From NCBI GenBank assembly GCA_024291935.2, contig CM044311.1, positions 22,591,001 to 22,655,000 of the forward strand: a stretch of 64,000 nt of DNA. The letters run 5' to 3'. The translations under genes were made by a program, and so were the position numbers. This DNA is from Okapia johnstoni (Eukaryota > Chordata > Mammalia > Artiodactyla > Giraffidae). Shown here piece after piece: positions 1-12,205 of the stretch. Position 1 is the first letter of the stretch; each line of letters starts with the position of its first letter. The notes under the pieces were generated by a model, which ran no database searches, was not told the origin of the DNA, and was given only the letters and a program-made list of their open reading frames with translations.

Positions 1-883
1 CTAGATACAGGATCATTTATAATAGCACAACATAGACCAACTTATTCATCTGGTCATTAATGTACTTATTTATTCAGACAACTAGTCTATTTGATGCTAT
101 CAATACAAGCGTGATTACAAATCATTATTTTCACTAGCAGCAAAGAAAAAAATACCCAAAAAAGTTTAGGACACTTTAATGTCCATAGCTATTCAATGGT
201 TGAAACTATTTCAAAATGTAACTGTATGGCTTTAAATAAATGTCAATATATATACCTAAATATAATTAAATCTATAAATTAGTTATTAGCAAACTATTTA
301 TGATTGATTACAAAATAACTTTTCTCAACAGTAAAATCTCAATTCTCCTTATTTATTATTTTAATACTTTTTTCAAAATTATCTTTTTTCCCCTATGGCC
401 ATTGATACTTAGTCAGGCTTAAGAAGGTCAATTATGACCTAGAAACCTATGCTAGAGCAGTGTCGCTGGTCCCCAAAGTATATTCCTCAAAATTGATGTT
501 ATGCTATGAATTTTATATAACCATTCTTAGCTCAGGCAATTTTTTTAATTTACCAAAATTAAGTGATAGTTAGGATCTGATACCTATCATCCAGTTTGAA
601 AAGTGAAAAACTGATGAAAGCATATAAAAAACACATTAAATTATGTAGAGTTTTATTAACACTACAATATGAAGTAGGTAAAAATATTCTGTACACAAAA
701 TGACTGCTTTAATTTTTCTATACAGATCGTGACATTAATGTTTGTCTTTATTTTCCAAATATATTGTTTAATCTCACTGACTTATTAGAGATGTCAATTT
801 TCACAAAGGGTCCATGGAGACATCTATCTGTTTTTATTACCCTAGTTCTGTTCTAGTAAATTCTGTCTTCTTAATAGGCCACT

Positions 884-1012
884 GAACAAAGTTGTGTGGT
901 GAGTAGCCACAACTTTCTCCAGGAGATCATCACAACCCAGGGATTCAACCCAACCAAGTCTTCTGCATTGCAGACAGATTCTTTACCATCTAAACCACCA
1001 GGGATCCCCCTC
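884..1012 (-). mobile_element. Bov-tA SINE fragment
   Basis: Divergent minus-strand copy retaining the tRNA-derived head, read here as CATCTAAACCACCAGGGATC. Confidence 0.75.
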
Positions 1013-1787
1013 TATCTACTAGAAGACAATATATAATAATATGTTTCTTGATTCATTATCTATAGGATGTTAAACATTCTCTATATTACAATATTATTGG
1101 TCTTCCTGTTCCAGTGAAAGGCAGGTGTAAATACTCAGATATGATATCTGCTATAAGTCAGCACTTACATAAGTTATGTACTATATGCATTTTGTTGTTC
1201 CTAGATTATAAAACACATAGTCCTGTGCACAGGAGAGTTGAAATGTAGGGTCAAAGAAGCAATCAAGTAAAAATCATAAACATGTTCCTTACTTTCTGAA
1301 TTTACCTATTTAATTTCCCTATAGGCTGTCCAATTAAAAAATCCATTGCATATAGCTAAATAAAGTTTCAAGTTGTTCAACTGCTCTTTACTCCATTGTG
1401 GAATTCATTCATTTTGAGGAACTAATATTAACAGATGAAATGGCTTGGAATCATACAAAGAAAAGAGATAATTAAGCTATTTTTGAAATAGTTATTATTT
1501 CAATACAAGTGCAAATGTCAAGGCAAATACTGCTACACATTTAGTGACCTTATTTTGAACATGTAAGTTTTTAACATGAAAAGTAACCTTTGAGAAAGAA
1601 AATGTGGAGAAAATTATTTCTTCTGAAGATGGAATATTGTTTAACCACATGAATATAACTTTATACTGAAATTTTGAATTTGCGGTTGGACCTGCAGAGT
1701 ATGATGTATGCAGGATGGAGGAGGTGGTAAAGGAAGGGAAAGAAAAACAGGGATATGGAGATTATATTAGTGTTTTGGAGTACAAGG

Positions 1788-2020
1788 CATGTGTGCGTTG
1801 TTAGTCGCTACTCAGTCCTGTCTGACTCTTTGTAACCCCATGGACTGTAGTGTACCAGGCTCCTCTGTCCATGGAATTCTCCAGGCAAGAATACTGGAGT
1901 GGATTGCCATTTTCTTCTCCAGGGTATCTCCTCAACTCAGGGATCAAAACTTTACATTTCTCGAGTCTCCTTCATTGGCAGGCAGATTCTTTACCTCTGC
2001 GTCACCTGGGAAACCCATAC
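1788..2020 (-). mobile_element. Bov-tA SINE
   Basis: Minus-strand copy from the GTTAGTCGCTACTCAG end to the tRNA-like head (CACCTGGGAAACCC). Its short open frames are not genes. Confidence 0.9.
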
Positions 2021-2606
2021 AAGGTCTGCCACTAAATGATTTGGTAAAGATGATGTGAATCAGAATGGCTGTATTTGGAGGCAAAGTAGATAGGCAAGCT
2101 GAGTTAAGACAGGAGAGTGGTTGAGGAGTCAATATAATCTCTGTAGGTATATTTAAATTTAGCCCTTACTGTTGCAAAATTGTTTCTGACTAGAGATTCA
2201 TGTTTTGTTCCCCATTGACACTCATGACTAAGTAATTCAAATTCTATAAGTTTCAGTGTGTCCATTTAAAACTGTCAGAAAATGTCATTTTATATGTGAT
2301 TATATATTTTTCTGTTTTTGTTTTTTTTTTTTCGGTCTAAAAGTTAGCAATACCTTCCTTGTAATACAAAGGGTGTGAGGAATTACTTTTACAAATCTTA
2401 CCATAGAAGCCCAATTTCCTTAATAAAGTAGTGTTGTCCGCTAAAACACCAGTAGGCTTTAGTGTAGTAACCCAGTAATCTATTATTAGTCCATTATTGC
2501 TTTGTTAAAATTATGCTAACAATCATTTCAATTATGATCTTTAAAAAGAGACCTATGAATTTTGGTAGTTATAAACAGTTGGATAGTGAAAATTAAGAGT
2601 AAGTAT

Positions 2607-2710
2607 GGAAGGGGAAAACATGTACACCCATGGTGGATTCACGTCAATGTATGGCAAAACAATTACAATATTGTAAAGTTAAAAAATAGATAAATAAACT
2701 AATTAAAAAA
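2607..2710 (+). mobile_element. Very short ruminant L1 3' end with target-site duplication
   Basis: 104 bp of L1 3'UTR (CACCCATGGTGGATTCACG, ATGTATGGCAAAACAATTAC, then an A-rich tail). It is flanked by perfect 12-bp copies of AAGAGTAAGTAT at 2595-2606 and 2711-2722. Confidence 0.87.
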
Positions 2711-3220
2711 AAGAGTAAGTATATGGTGATGAAAGGTATGGCTATGAGAAATGAGGTGGAATTGAGGAAGAACTAAAACTTTCTTTTATTGTCAAAGTAA
2801 ACTTACATATTGAGTAAATAGGCAAAAGCAGGACATTGTTAATACTAGGTTGGTTGGGGGTTGGGTGAGGAAAAGGTGAAAAATAATGGAAGCTAGAGAT
2901 TTACTGAAAGAAAAAAAAAAACTTGTGCTTGTTCAAATCTTAATGTGAGTCACATCAACTATGTGTAAAGGTAAAATACCCTGATGACCGCAGTAAATTT
3001 GAATCTCTAAAAATGTTATAGTCTTATTATACTTAATACTATACTTATTTGTGCCCATGTATGTTTCACACATAACTTCTCACGAAACTAATTATAATCT
3101 ACATTAAGGAAAGGACAATACATTTTGGCAGCATTTTAAATGGCAATTTATATTTTCAAATGTATATATATATATTTCCCTTTGAATGTCTGTTTTCATT
3201 TTGTGAATCTTATTGGTTGA

Positions 3221-3504
3221 CAACATTTAATTTTAGACCTCAGTTCAACCTTTTAAATTTCTGATTGATATCCCCTTCCCAGGATCTCTCTCTGTTGCAG
3301 GTTTCATGCTGGGGATGATGAACAGCTATGTGTGTCTTATGGCTAATCTGCTATGGAGGCTCCATGCCCCCATTCCAAAAAAACTCTGAATAGCTCACTT
3401 GTTTCTTTGATTCTGATGGTATCTTAGTAGTCAAGTCCAGTTTTTTGGTTATTCTTACTTGGCCATCTGGAAACTCTTTGAAAGTGAAACAGTCTCTCTG
3501 TAAG
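3221..3504 (+). repeat. Left arm of large inverted repeat
   Basis: This stretch is the reverse complement of 4847-5130. I aligned the arms by eye and found six substitutions and one 2-bp indel, with a 60-bp block (3301-3360 against 4981-5040) perfect. It matches no repeat family I recognise. Confidence 0.92.
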
Positions 3505-3692
3505 TGTACAGATATAGTAATACTCTAACGAACATTTTTGGTTTCAAATACTTGCAATGGAGTAAGTGGGGTTGGGAGATGCTACACATACTGTAATGGG
3601 TGGTTGAGTTCTGGATGGCCCACTGTCATGCACCCAAAGTGCCAATAGTGTGTCTTTTTAGATATATAGGATTTATGACAGACAGCATGGCT

Positions 3693-4082
3693 ATAGACTA
3701 AATTATGTATACCCCCTCATATTAATATGTTAAAGTTCTAGTCTCCCACGTGATTCTATTAGGAAATGTAGCCTTTAAAGAGGTAATTAAGCTTACATAA
3801 GGTCCTTAGGATGGAGTACTAATACAAAAGGACTTATATTTTCATAAAAAGAGGAAGAAACACTAGAGAGATGTGTGCACACAGGAAAAAAAAGGCCATG
3901 TGAAGACACAACAAGAAGGTAGACAATTACCAAACCAAGGAGATAAGCCTCAGGAAAAATGAACCTACTGACACCTTGATCTTGGGCTTCCAGACTCCAT
4001 AACTGTGAGAAAACACTTTTGTGTTGCTAAAGCCACTTGGTCTGAATCATTCTGTTATGGTAGCAGATTAATATAGCCTTTA
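3693..4082 (+). mobile_element. MaLR (MLT1-like) solo LTR
   Basis: Old mammalian ERVL-MaLR LTR, recognised from ordered landmarks: an ATTATGTATACCCCCTC start region, GGCCATGTGAAGACACAAC, a CACCTTGATCTTGGGCTTC box, AACTGTGAGAAAA and a GCAGATTAATATA end. It is non-coding and sits in the spacer of the large inverted repeat. Confidence 0.8.
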
Positions 4083-4846
4083 TAATGAGAAAGATAATTA
4101 ACAGTATGTTGAAGATGCCAATGCTTAGCTGACCCACCTCCCAGATATAATACATTTCATTTAGTGATAGTCATCAGCCATATTCTATCTAATGAGACAT
4201 AATTCTAATTCTGCTTGATGGAGCTTTTGAAAACTGTGTAGAGTTTGCTGGAAAAACAAATTCATCTTAAACAGCTTGTTGCTCCTTTTCTTCCTTTTGC
4301 TTTCTTCATGTTCTAAATGGAGATGTGTGGGCAACATCTTAGTATACAATATAATCTATATGAAGACAAAAGCCAGCATGCTAAGGATGAAAGAACATAA
4401 GGAAAAGCAATTTGTATGTTTGACTGTATAGCTGAACAAAATCATATTATTCCTAAAATATACATGCTATGTAATAAAAAACCACTAATAGATGAAGAAA
4501 AGATATAATCTGAAATCACATTTGCTATCATCAATTGGAATTAATGATTCTGGTTAAACTCAATAAAACATTTGTGCTTTTTTGAATATCAACTCTTTAG
4601 ACAGCCAAGCATAGCTTTTAGTTTTAGGTAGAAATTATACATACACAGAATACTTTAAACATATTTTTACAACTTACTGAATTTCTGAGTTCATCAAAGG
4701 ATTTTATTGAGGTTATCTATAAGTTCTTACCATCCATCTGTATTTTGCATCATAATTTTTTCTGGGTACAATGGTTGGCCACAATCTGCATTCAAGTTCT
4801 TTTCTCCCAGTTTAATTCCACTAATTTCTTTTAAGCCTGTGACCCT

Positions 4847-5130
4847 TACAGAGAGACTGTTTCACTTTCAAAGAGTTTCCAGATGGCCAAGTAAGAATAA
4901 CCAAAAAACTGGGCTTGACTACTAAGATACCATCAGAATCAGAAAGAAACAAGTGAGCTATTCAGAGTTGTTTTAGAATGGGGGCATGGAGCCTCCATAG
5001 CAGATTAGCCATAAGACACACATAGCTGTTCATCATCCCCAGCATGAAACCTGCAACAGAGAGAGGTCCTGGGAAGGGGATATCAATCAGACATTTAAAA
5101 GGTTGAACTGAGGTCTAAAATTAAATATTG
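4847..5130 (-). repeat. Right arm of large inverted repeat
   Basis: Partner of 3221-3504 in inverted orientation, separated by about 1.34 kb that contains a MaLR LTR. The near identity implies a recent inverted duplication or gene conversion between the arms. Confidence 0.92.
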
Positions 5131-5755
5131 ACATAAGCCACTCAAAATTAAACTCCCTTTTTCCCTACCCTTCAAAATTTAGATGTTTGAATTTAAAAGC
5201 AACAATATTATAACTTAGAAAATTGTGGATTTGTGGGAAAATAGTTAAAAATTCATCTACCTACTATTAAGGAACGATTGCACTGTTTTCTAAAATATAA
5301 TGCACTTGGAAAGTAGTAATAAGTTCAGTAAACATAAGCATGAAGTTGAGACATTATGGAGCTAATCATAAACATTAGCAAGACAGAAGGTAGAAAAATT
5401 AAATTAAAAATAATACAATCACCTAAATTTCCAAAGTATGCCTGAGGTAGCCAAAAAGGGGGGATAATTTTGTAAGGGCACATTACACTGACACCATAAA
5501 GCAAATACGAAAATGTCATCATGCCAACTGGAAGCTAGATAAACTTTTAAATTTGGTGTTACACTTTAAAAATTACAAGAAATGAGTAGGTGATATAAAT
5601 ATAAAAAGATGTATGTGAATTAAAAATGATAGCAGCACATGTATTTGAAAAGGAAATAGGCTTAGGAGAACTTACTAAACACACTAAAGTGAATTTTGAA
5701 AGGGTAAAAAGGAAAAAAAATAAATAGAATTGATATGCTATTATGAGGATAATCA

Positions 5756-5956
5756 TGTTGCTGTTTAGTCGTTAAGTCATGTCTGACTTTTTGCGACCCC
5801 ATGAACTGTAGTCCACCAGGCTCCTCTGTCCATGGGATTCTCCAGGCAAGGATACTGGAGTGGGTTGCCATTTCCTTCTCCAGGGGACCTTCCCCACCCA
5901 GGGACTGAATCTGCATCTCCTGCCTTAGGTGGATTCTTTACCACTGAGCCAGGAAT
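5756..5956 (-). mobile_element. Bov-tA SINE
   Basis: Minus-strand copy with TCTCCAGGCAAGGATACTGG and TTCTTTACCACTGAGCCAGG. Confidence 0.92.
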
Positions 5957-6858
5957 AATAATAACCATTAGTAACTAAACTTCACAGAATGTAATATAAA
6001 ATTGTGTTCCACTTTTAACATATTCCACACTAAATACTCAGCGGTTCTTATAGTAAAGCTGTTAACAGAAATCACCTCTAGTGAAGTTTGGTGTTATATT
6101 TCAGATGAAGGTAGAGTCTATCAGGTGACTTTTCCATCATTCTGTAAAACAAGAGATCCTTCATTCCCTATATAGATGACAAGTCCCACGGCAGCTTTGA
6201 ATTGTCCAAAATCCCATATTAGTTAGTGGTAATTAAACTTAAAGAAATCTATTCCCTCTTTCTCAAGTTAAATGTGGCCATTATTTGTTAAATGTCGATT
6301 AGAGTGATTTATTTTTTATAATCCACTTAAATAGTAATGTACATTGAGTTCTTAAAAATTTAATAATTCATAAAAATTAATTATGAAGTACTTTTGAGGT
6401 GTGATTTCTTAATTCTACCTAAAGTAACTAAAATTGAAAAGATAGCTTAGTTTGAAGTTACTAAAATCAAGTAGACTGGAAGGTAAAATATTCTGCTAAA
6501 CTTCTCAGAAAGAAAGGGAAAAAGGATATCTCATTTCTGAAAAGTCACTAAGTTTAGAAATCACAAGATGAATACCGTGGCAAGAAATGAACAACATGTG
6601 ATTTAGAAATCACAACATGAACATCATGTTATTTTGATTATCTATGCTTAGGTTTTACGAAAACAAGCAAACATTCTATAATATATAATGATGAATTTCG
6701 GCAATGGAAAATTAGCATTTGAATTCCTATGAGAAATGTTTACATAGTTTAATAACAATGTATTTAATATGCATTTACTTCTGATGTATCTATGAATTTA
6801 TGCAAATTTAATGCAATTTGAAAACACTGTGCAAAATGATAATAAACAGGGTACTTAC

Positions 6859-6980
6859 ACTTCTATATTTCACAATGTATTCTAAGATAGGGGCTCCACC
6901 ATCATCCTGTTTGGTGATACTCAGCTTAAAGCTCTTCCCACTGCTTGGCTGTCCATGTATGGATGGAGGACTCGGTTCAC
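6859..6980 (-). CDS. NCAM2: NCAM2 internal exon, first half of FN3 domain 2
   Basis: The minus strand acceptor is TATATAG|GTGAAC at 6980 and the donor AGAAGT|GTAAGT at 6859/6858. The 122 nt encode 40 codons after a split Arg codon: [20 protein letters not shown] followed by a stretch ending VKYRS. It is the first half of the membrane-proximal FN3 domain: proline-rich linker, B strand, then the [14 protein letters not shown] strand. It enters in phase 1 and leaves in phase 0. The following exon (second half of this FN3) is not found between position 1 and 6858, so it lies beyond the left edge. The acceptor has a weak pyrimidine tract. Confidence 0.94.
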
Positions 6981-8079
6981 CTATATAAGCAATAGGACAT
7001 TATTGATATTTGTACACACTTCATAGATGTAGAAATACTGCATTTTAATAAAAAAAACACAGTCATATAATAAAATGTATAACATCATCCTGTGTTTACC
7101 ATTTTCTATTTGTCCTTTTTTGTGGTATAACTTTTGGTCCTCTTTATATCCATCTGAGAAACAGCAACATTCATAAATCTAGAAGTATCATGCCAAAATT
7201 GTGAAATCTCAGAATCATATATATCATTTATACTGATGAGCAAATGCTCTAAGAATAGAACTCACTGCGTTATACAAGCCTTAAGCTTTATTTCTTGTAT
7301 TGATAGCATGCTTATCATTTATTTTTCTAATATAAATTTATGTTATAAACATTTGCAAATATGTATTATATAAACATATTAAGTCATCAAGCTATCTAAA
7401 AATATATACCTACCAGGAAATATAATAGATTAGCAATTTGTCACCTCCTTTAATGGACATTTTTAAGCTAGATATAAATTTGAATAAAGAAATTTTATAG
7501 TACCCAAACAATACATGGGTTTCAAAAATTTTTTAAAATTCTCACTTCATGAAAATACTAACTTTGGTGTTATTCTTCACATGAAGATGGTATTATAATA
7601 AATATAATATTTTTAATATGAACAGAGATCCACAGAAGTAGAGGAGTATTAGCATTAGTGTGAATATACTATGATATGAGATGATTTATATGCTGCTAAT
7701 ATACTATGTTTTCTGTATATAAATTTAAACTTCTGTAAAAAAAAAAAGTACAATAACATCTTAAAAGGATTCAATAAGAGAATATTAGAAAAACTAAATA
7801 TGAAGAGTGGGGTTGCTGAAGATTATAAGCAGAGAAAGGATAGCTCTCTATTTAATGAGGTTAAGTCATTCTAAGGTCATTTTAGTCAGGAGAGGGGGTT
7901 TTGAGTCAAGATATATTTGCAGTGGTCCTGGTGAAAAAGAGGCACTGAAAAAGACTCTGGCATCAGGAATGGAGAATAGACAACATATCTGACATTTTAC
8001 GATAACCAGCAGAAAAGACTTGGTCATAAATTAAGACAATGATTGCAGTCAATTTGACTGCCCTAAAATAAGTATATAA

Positions 8080-10366
8080 CAGGCAGAGCATTGCATAGAT
8101 TGTCATGCCAAACTCTTTCTTCCAGTGACACAAGAGAAGAAGCTACACATGGACATCACCAGATGGTCAATACTGAAATCAGATTGATTATATTCTTTGC
8201 AGCCAAAGATGCAGAAGCTCTATACAATTAGCAAGAACAAGACCAGGAGCTGACTGTGGCTCAGATCATGAACTCTTTATTGCCAAATTCATACTTAAAA
8301 TGAAGAAAGTAGGGAAAACCACTAGACCATTCAGGTATGACCTAAATCAAATCCCTTACAATCATACAGTAGAAGTGACAAATAGATACAAGGGATTCGA
8401 TCTGATAGATAGAGCGCCTGAAGAACTATGGACAGAGGTTTGTGACATTGTACAGGAGACAGGGATCAAGACCACCCCCAAGAAAAAGAAATGCAAAGAG
8501 GAAAAATGGTTGTCTGGGGAGGCCTTACAAATAGCTGAGAAAAGAAGAGAAGCAAAAGGTAAAGGAGAAAAGGAAAGATATACCCATTTGAATGCAAAGT
8601 TCCATAGAATAGCAAGGAGAGGTAAGAAAGCCTTCTTCAGTGATCAGTGCAAGCAATAGAGGAAAACAATAGAATGGGAAAGACTAGAGATCTCTTCACA
8701 AAAATTAGAGATAAGAAGGGAACTTTTCATGCAAAGGTGGCATAATAAAGGACAGAAATGGTATAGACCTAACAGAAGCAAAAGATATTAAGAAGAGGGG
8801 GCAAGAATACACAGAAGTACTATACAAAAAAAGATCTTCATGACACAGATAACCATGATGGTGTGATCACTCAACTAGAGCCAGATATCCGGGAATGTGA
8901 AGTCAAGGGGCCCTTAGGAAACATGAATTTGAACAAAGCTAGTGGAGGTGATGGAATTCCAGTTGAGCCATTTCAAATCCTAAAAGATGATGTTGTGAAA
9001 GTGTTGCACTCAATATGCCAGCAAATTTGGAAAATTCAGCAGTGGCCACAGGACTGGAAAACATCTGTTCTCATTCCAATCCCAAAGAAAGGCAATGCCA
9101 AAGAATGTTCAAACTACTGCACAAGTGCACTCATCTCACACACTAGCAAAGTAATGTTCAAAATCCTCCAAGCCAGGCTTCAACAGTATGTGAACCAGGA
9201 AATTCCAGATGTTCAAGTTGGATTTCGAAAAGGCAGAGGAACCAGAGATCAAACTGCCAACATCCTTTGGATCATCGAAAAAGTGAGAGATTTCCAGAAA
9301 AAAAACATCTACTTATGCTTTATTGACTACACCAAGTCCTTTGACCATGTGGATCACAACAAACTGTGGAAAATTCTTAAAGAGATGGGAATATCAGACC
9401 ACCTGACCTGCCTCCTTTGAAATCTGTATACAAGTCAAGAAGCAAGAATTAGAACTGGACATGGAACAACAGACTGGGTCTAAATTGAGAAAGGAGTATG
9501 TCTAGACTGTATATTGTCACCCTGATTATTTAACTTATATGCAGAGTACATCATGAGAAATGCTGGACTGGATGAAGCACAAGATGGAATCAAGATTGCC
9601 GGGAGAAATATCAGTAACCTCAGATATGCAGATGACACCACCCTTATGGCAGAAGGTGAAGAAGAACTAAAGAGCCTCTGGGTGAAAGTGAAAAAGGAGA
9701 GTGAAAAAGTTGGCTTAAAACTCAACATTCAGAAAACTAAGATCATGGCATCTGATCCCCTCACTTCATGGGGAAACAATGAAAACAGTGAGAGATCTTA
9801 TTTTGGGGGGCTCCAAAATCACTGAAGATGGTGACTAAAGCCATGAAAATGAAAGACACTTGTTCATTGGAAAAATGTTATGACCAACCTAGGTAGAATT
9901 TTAAAAACAGACATTACTTAGCCAGCAAAGGTCCATCTAGTCAAAGCTATGGTTTTTCCAGTCGTCATGTATGAATGTTAGAAGAATTGATGCTTTTGAA
10001 CTGTGGTGCTGGAAAAGACTCTTGAGAGTCCCTTGGACTGCAATGAGATCCAACCAGTCCATCCTAAAGGAAATCAGTCCTGAATGTTCATTGGAAGGAC
10101 CCATGCTGAAGCTGAAACTCCAATATTTTGGCCACCTGATGTGAAGAACTGACTCATTTATTGGTAAAGATCCTGATACTGGGAAAGATTGAAGGCAGGA
10201 GGAGAAGGGGACAACAGAAGATGAGATGGTTGGATGGCATCACTGCCTCTATGGACATGAGCTTGAGTAGGATCTGGGAGTTTGTGATGGACAGGGAAGC
10301 CTGATGTACAGTAGTCCAAGGGGTTGCAAAGAGTCAGACACATCTGAACAACTGAACTGAACTAAT
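8080..10366 (+). mobile_element. BovB LINE, 5'-truncated
   Basis: RTE-clade LINE typical of ruminant genomes. The copy begins within the endonuclease C-terminus (IDYILCSQR-like and SDHELF-like reading at about 8185-8280), runs through the reverse transcriptase and ends in the characteristic CTGAACTGAACT tail at 10364. It is broken by stop codons and frameshifts and is antisense to NCAM2. Confidence 0.93.
8300..9825 (+). pseudogene. BovB reverse transcriptase remnant
   Basis: Degenerate ORF2-type reverse transcriptase in three open segments (8300-8659, 8863-9420, 9553-9825). In the second, LTSVLIPIPKKG-like residues (VLIPIPKKGNAKEC), VGFRKGRGTRDQTANI and motif A (FIDYTKSFDHVDH) are readable. 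In the third, the catalytic motif C appears as LRYADDTTLMAEG. A TGA ends the second segment at 9418, and a TAA at 9481-9483 lies between motifs A and C, so no functional protein is expected. Confidence 0.9.
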
Positions 10367-10973
10367 GCAAAGATTATATAATGGTGTTTGCTCTGTCACA
10401 CTCAATTTTCTTTTATTTTTAACTTTTTATTCAACATAAAGGAAATCTATACTATTTTAAATTTATCTAATTTTATGTAAATGCAGTTAAATACTCCAAA
10501 ACAGGATAGTAATGAGAAAGAAGGTTCAGCTGTTATTCTTCTTCTGCAGTCACCATTGCAGTGAATTAATTTAGTGGTGTCTTTTTCTCACACTTAGGGT
10601 CTATGTAATCCATGGAATACAGGCAATGGTCATGCTTCAGCAAAATGTAGAATGTTAAATTTGTTGTACAGATACTTTTGTACTCTCTCTTTGAATAGAG
10701 ATCTGAGCACTACAAACTAACTAATCAGACTGAAAAAGTAAGACACTTTCCAGATTGGAACAAATTTACTGTATATATTGCAGTGCACTTTTTTCCCCTT
10801 GCTTCAGAACAAAGTTATTTTTTGTAAGTCTGAGATGCCACCATCTTCCAAACCACTTCAACAAAGACATAATTCACTTTCTCAAAGTGTTGAAATGTCT
10901 CCCTGCATTTTAGTATCCCATTTAAGTTGCAAGGAAGAGAATGACAACAGAGAGCAAAACACAGATTACTTAC

Positions 10974-11093
10974 GGACTGGTAATGTTTGGAAAATTTCTA
11001 TTTTACTATAGTCTCCTTGTCCTTTTCCATTTACAGCTGCAACCCTGATTTCATAAGTTGTATTTGGTTCCAGGTTGCTCAAAACAACCATTG
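10974..11093 (-). CDS. NCAM2: NCAM2 internal exon, second half of FN3 domain 1
   Basis: This 120-nt exon on the minus strand has a strong acceptor (T-rich tract ending CTTTTAG) and donor GTCC|GTAAGT at 10974/10973. It reads [20 protein letters not shown] and then [19 protein letters not shown]. The [15 protein letters not shown] string is the classic FN3 E-F region with the conserved Leu, Pro and Tyr. NTT is a sequon. The first codon is split with the preceding exon (A plus CA, Thr). The last base C joins GT of the next exon to give Arg. It is phase 1-1 and a multiple of three. Oppositely oriented BovB copies lie on both sides (8.1-10.4 kb and 14.5-16.2 kb). Confidence 0.95.
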
Positions 11094-12127
11094 CTAAAAG
11101 AAAAAAAAATATGCCTATGATTAATAAATTTTAATAAGTAAAACAAATCAAACTATTATAAAGTTGAGTGGAATAGTATCACTGAATTAATCTTTCCATG
11201 AAATATCTGAAAAGCGTAAGAGCTATACATAAGTGGAAAATGATTTGTGGGCAATTGTCTTCTTCATCTCTATTTTAACTTTTTACCCAGATGCAATAAC
11301 TTTCAAAGGAGAAAATTAATAGTTCCTTTCGTGGTACTTACATTCACAAAGTAGAAAATAAAACATTTTTCTTTCATTTTTTTCAATATTTAAGAATAAA
11401 AAGGATTTAAATAAAACATCTTTACTGAATGAATATCAAATATTTTGTCTAATGAAAGCTAAGATGTGTATCTAATGATCTATATCTTGTACTTTCATGT
11501 TAGGATGTTTCAAATCATAATACACCCACTCCCAGCAAACCTCATGTTATACCAGAAATCCACAGAACAGAGGGATGCTGCATCATTCATAGTCCTTCAT
11601 TATAAATATTACTTGTGAATAAATCATCGAAACTAATATTCTCTTTGAACCTCATACTGACTTGCTCCAACCTCTTATACATAAACCACAATAAAATATT
11701 CAATATGAATCAATAAATAGACGAGTGCTACAGAATTTAGTGGAGATATGGAATTCAATCTTTAGAAGTCTGATCTCCAGTATAAGGTGTTTGAGTCATG
11801 TCAAAGAAATGTCACTCAGCCAGTGTTGTAAAAGTGGATCATTTGCTTGATAATCTCAAATCACATCAAATTATTTTAATGCTAGCTTGAAGCCTGTCAT
11901 CTCTCATATTTCTCTCTGAATTTCTTCTTGAGTATTTACCATACCAGCCTCGGACACAACACAACACAAAGGAGAAGAAAGAATCTGAAAAAGTACAGGC
12001 ATATAAAATTTTATTAGAAATATTACCTGGGTCATGATAGTCCTTTTAATTTGCCAGAAGGTTTTAAATACATTTGCAGATTTCAAAATTTTACATCTTT
12101 ACAAATACATTTGGTGGAACTAATAAA

Positions 12128-12205
12128 ATTTCCTAGTTGCCTCTATGGTTACCCGCTGCAGGGGAAGCATGGAGTCTTAACCACTGGACCACCAGTGTAT
12201 TCCTT
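12128..12205 (-). mobile_element. CHR-type tRNA-derived SINE fragment
   Basis: The GTCTTAACCACTGGACCACC signature of older cetartiodactyl tRNA-Glu-derived SINEs, minus strand. Confidence 0.65.

Larger units (their letters stand above)
1..6858 (-). other. NCAM2: NCAM2 intron 3' of the FN3-2 exon (partial)
   Basis: Partial intron; its acceptor is outside the window. Besides the repeats listed separately, 1-880, 1013-1787, 2021-2594, 2723-3220, 5131-5755 and 5957-6858 are AT-rich sequence in which I see no gene or recognised element. A small local direct repeat (TTTAGAAATCACA) occurs at about 6552 and 6602. Confidence 0.85.
6981..10973 (-). other. NCAM2: NCAM2 intron between FN3-1 and FN3-2 exons
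   Basis: Intron of 3993 bp bounded by GTAAGT at 10973 and TATATAG at 6981. More than half is one plus-strand BovB element. Positions 6981-8079 and 10367-10973 are AT-rich and show nothing recognisable. Confidence 0.9.

Noticed and set aside
7807..7992. 61-codon plus-strand frame
   Set aside because: No recognisable domain, no splice signals and AT-rich intronic setting; likely chance.
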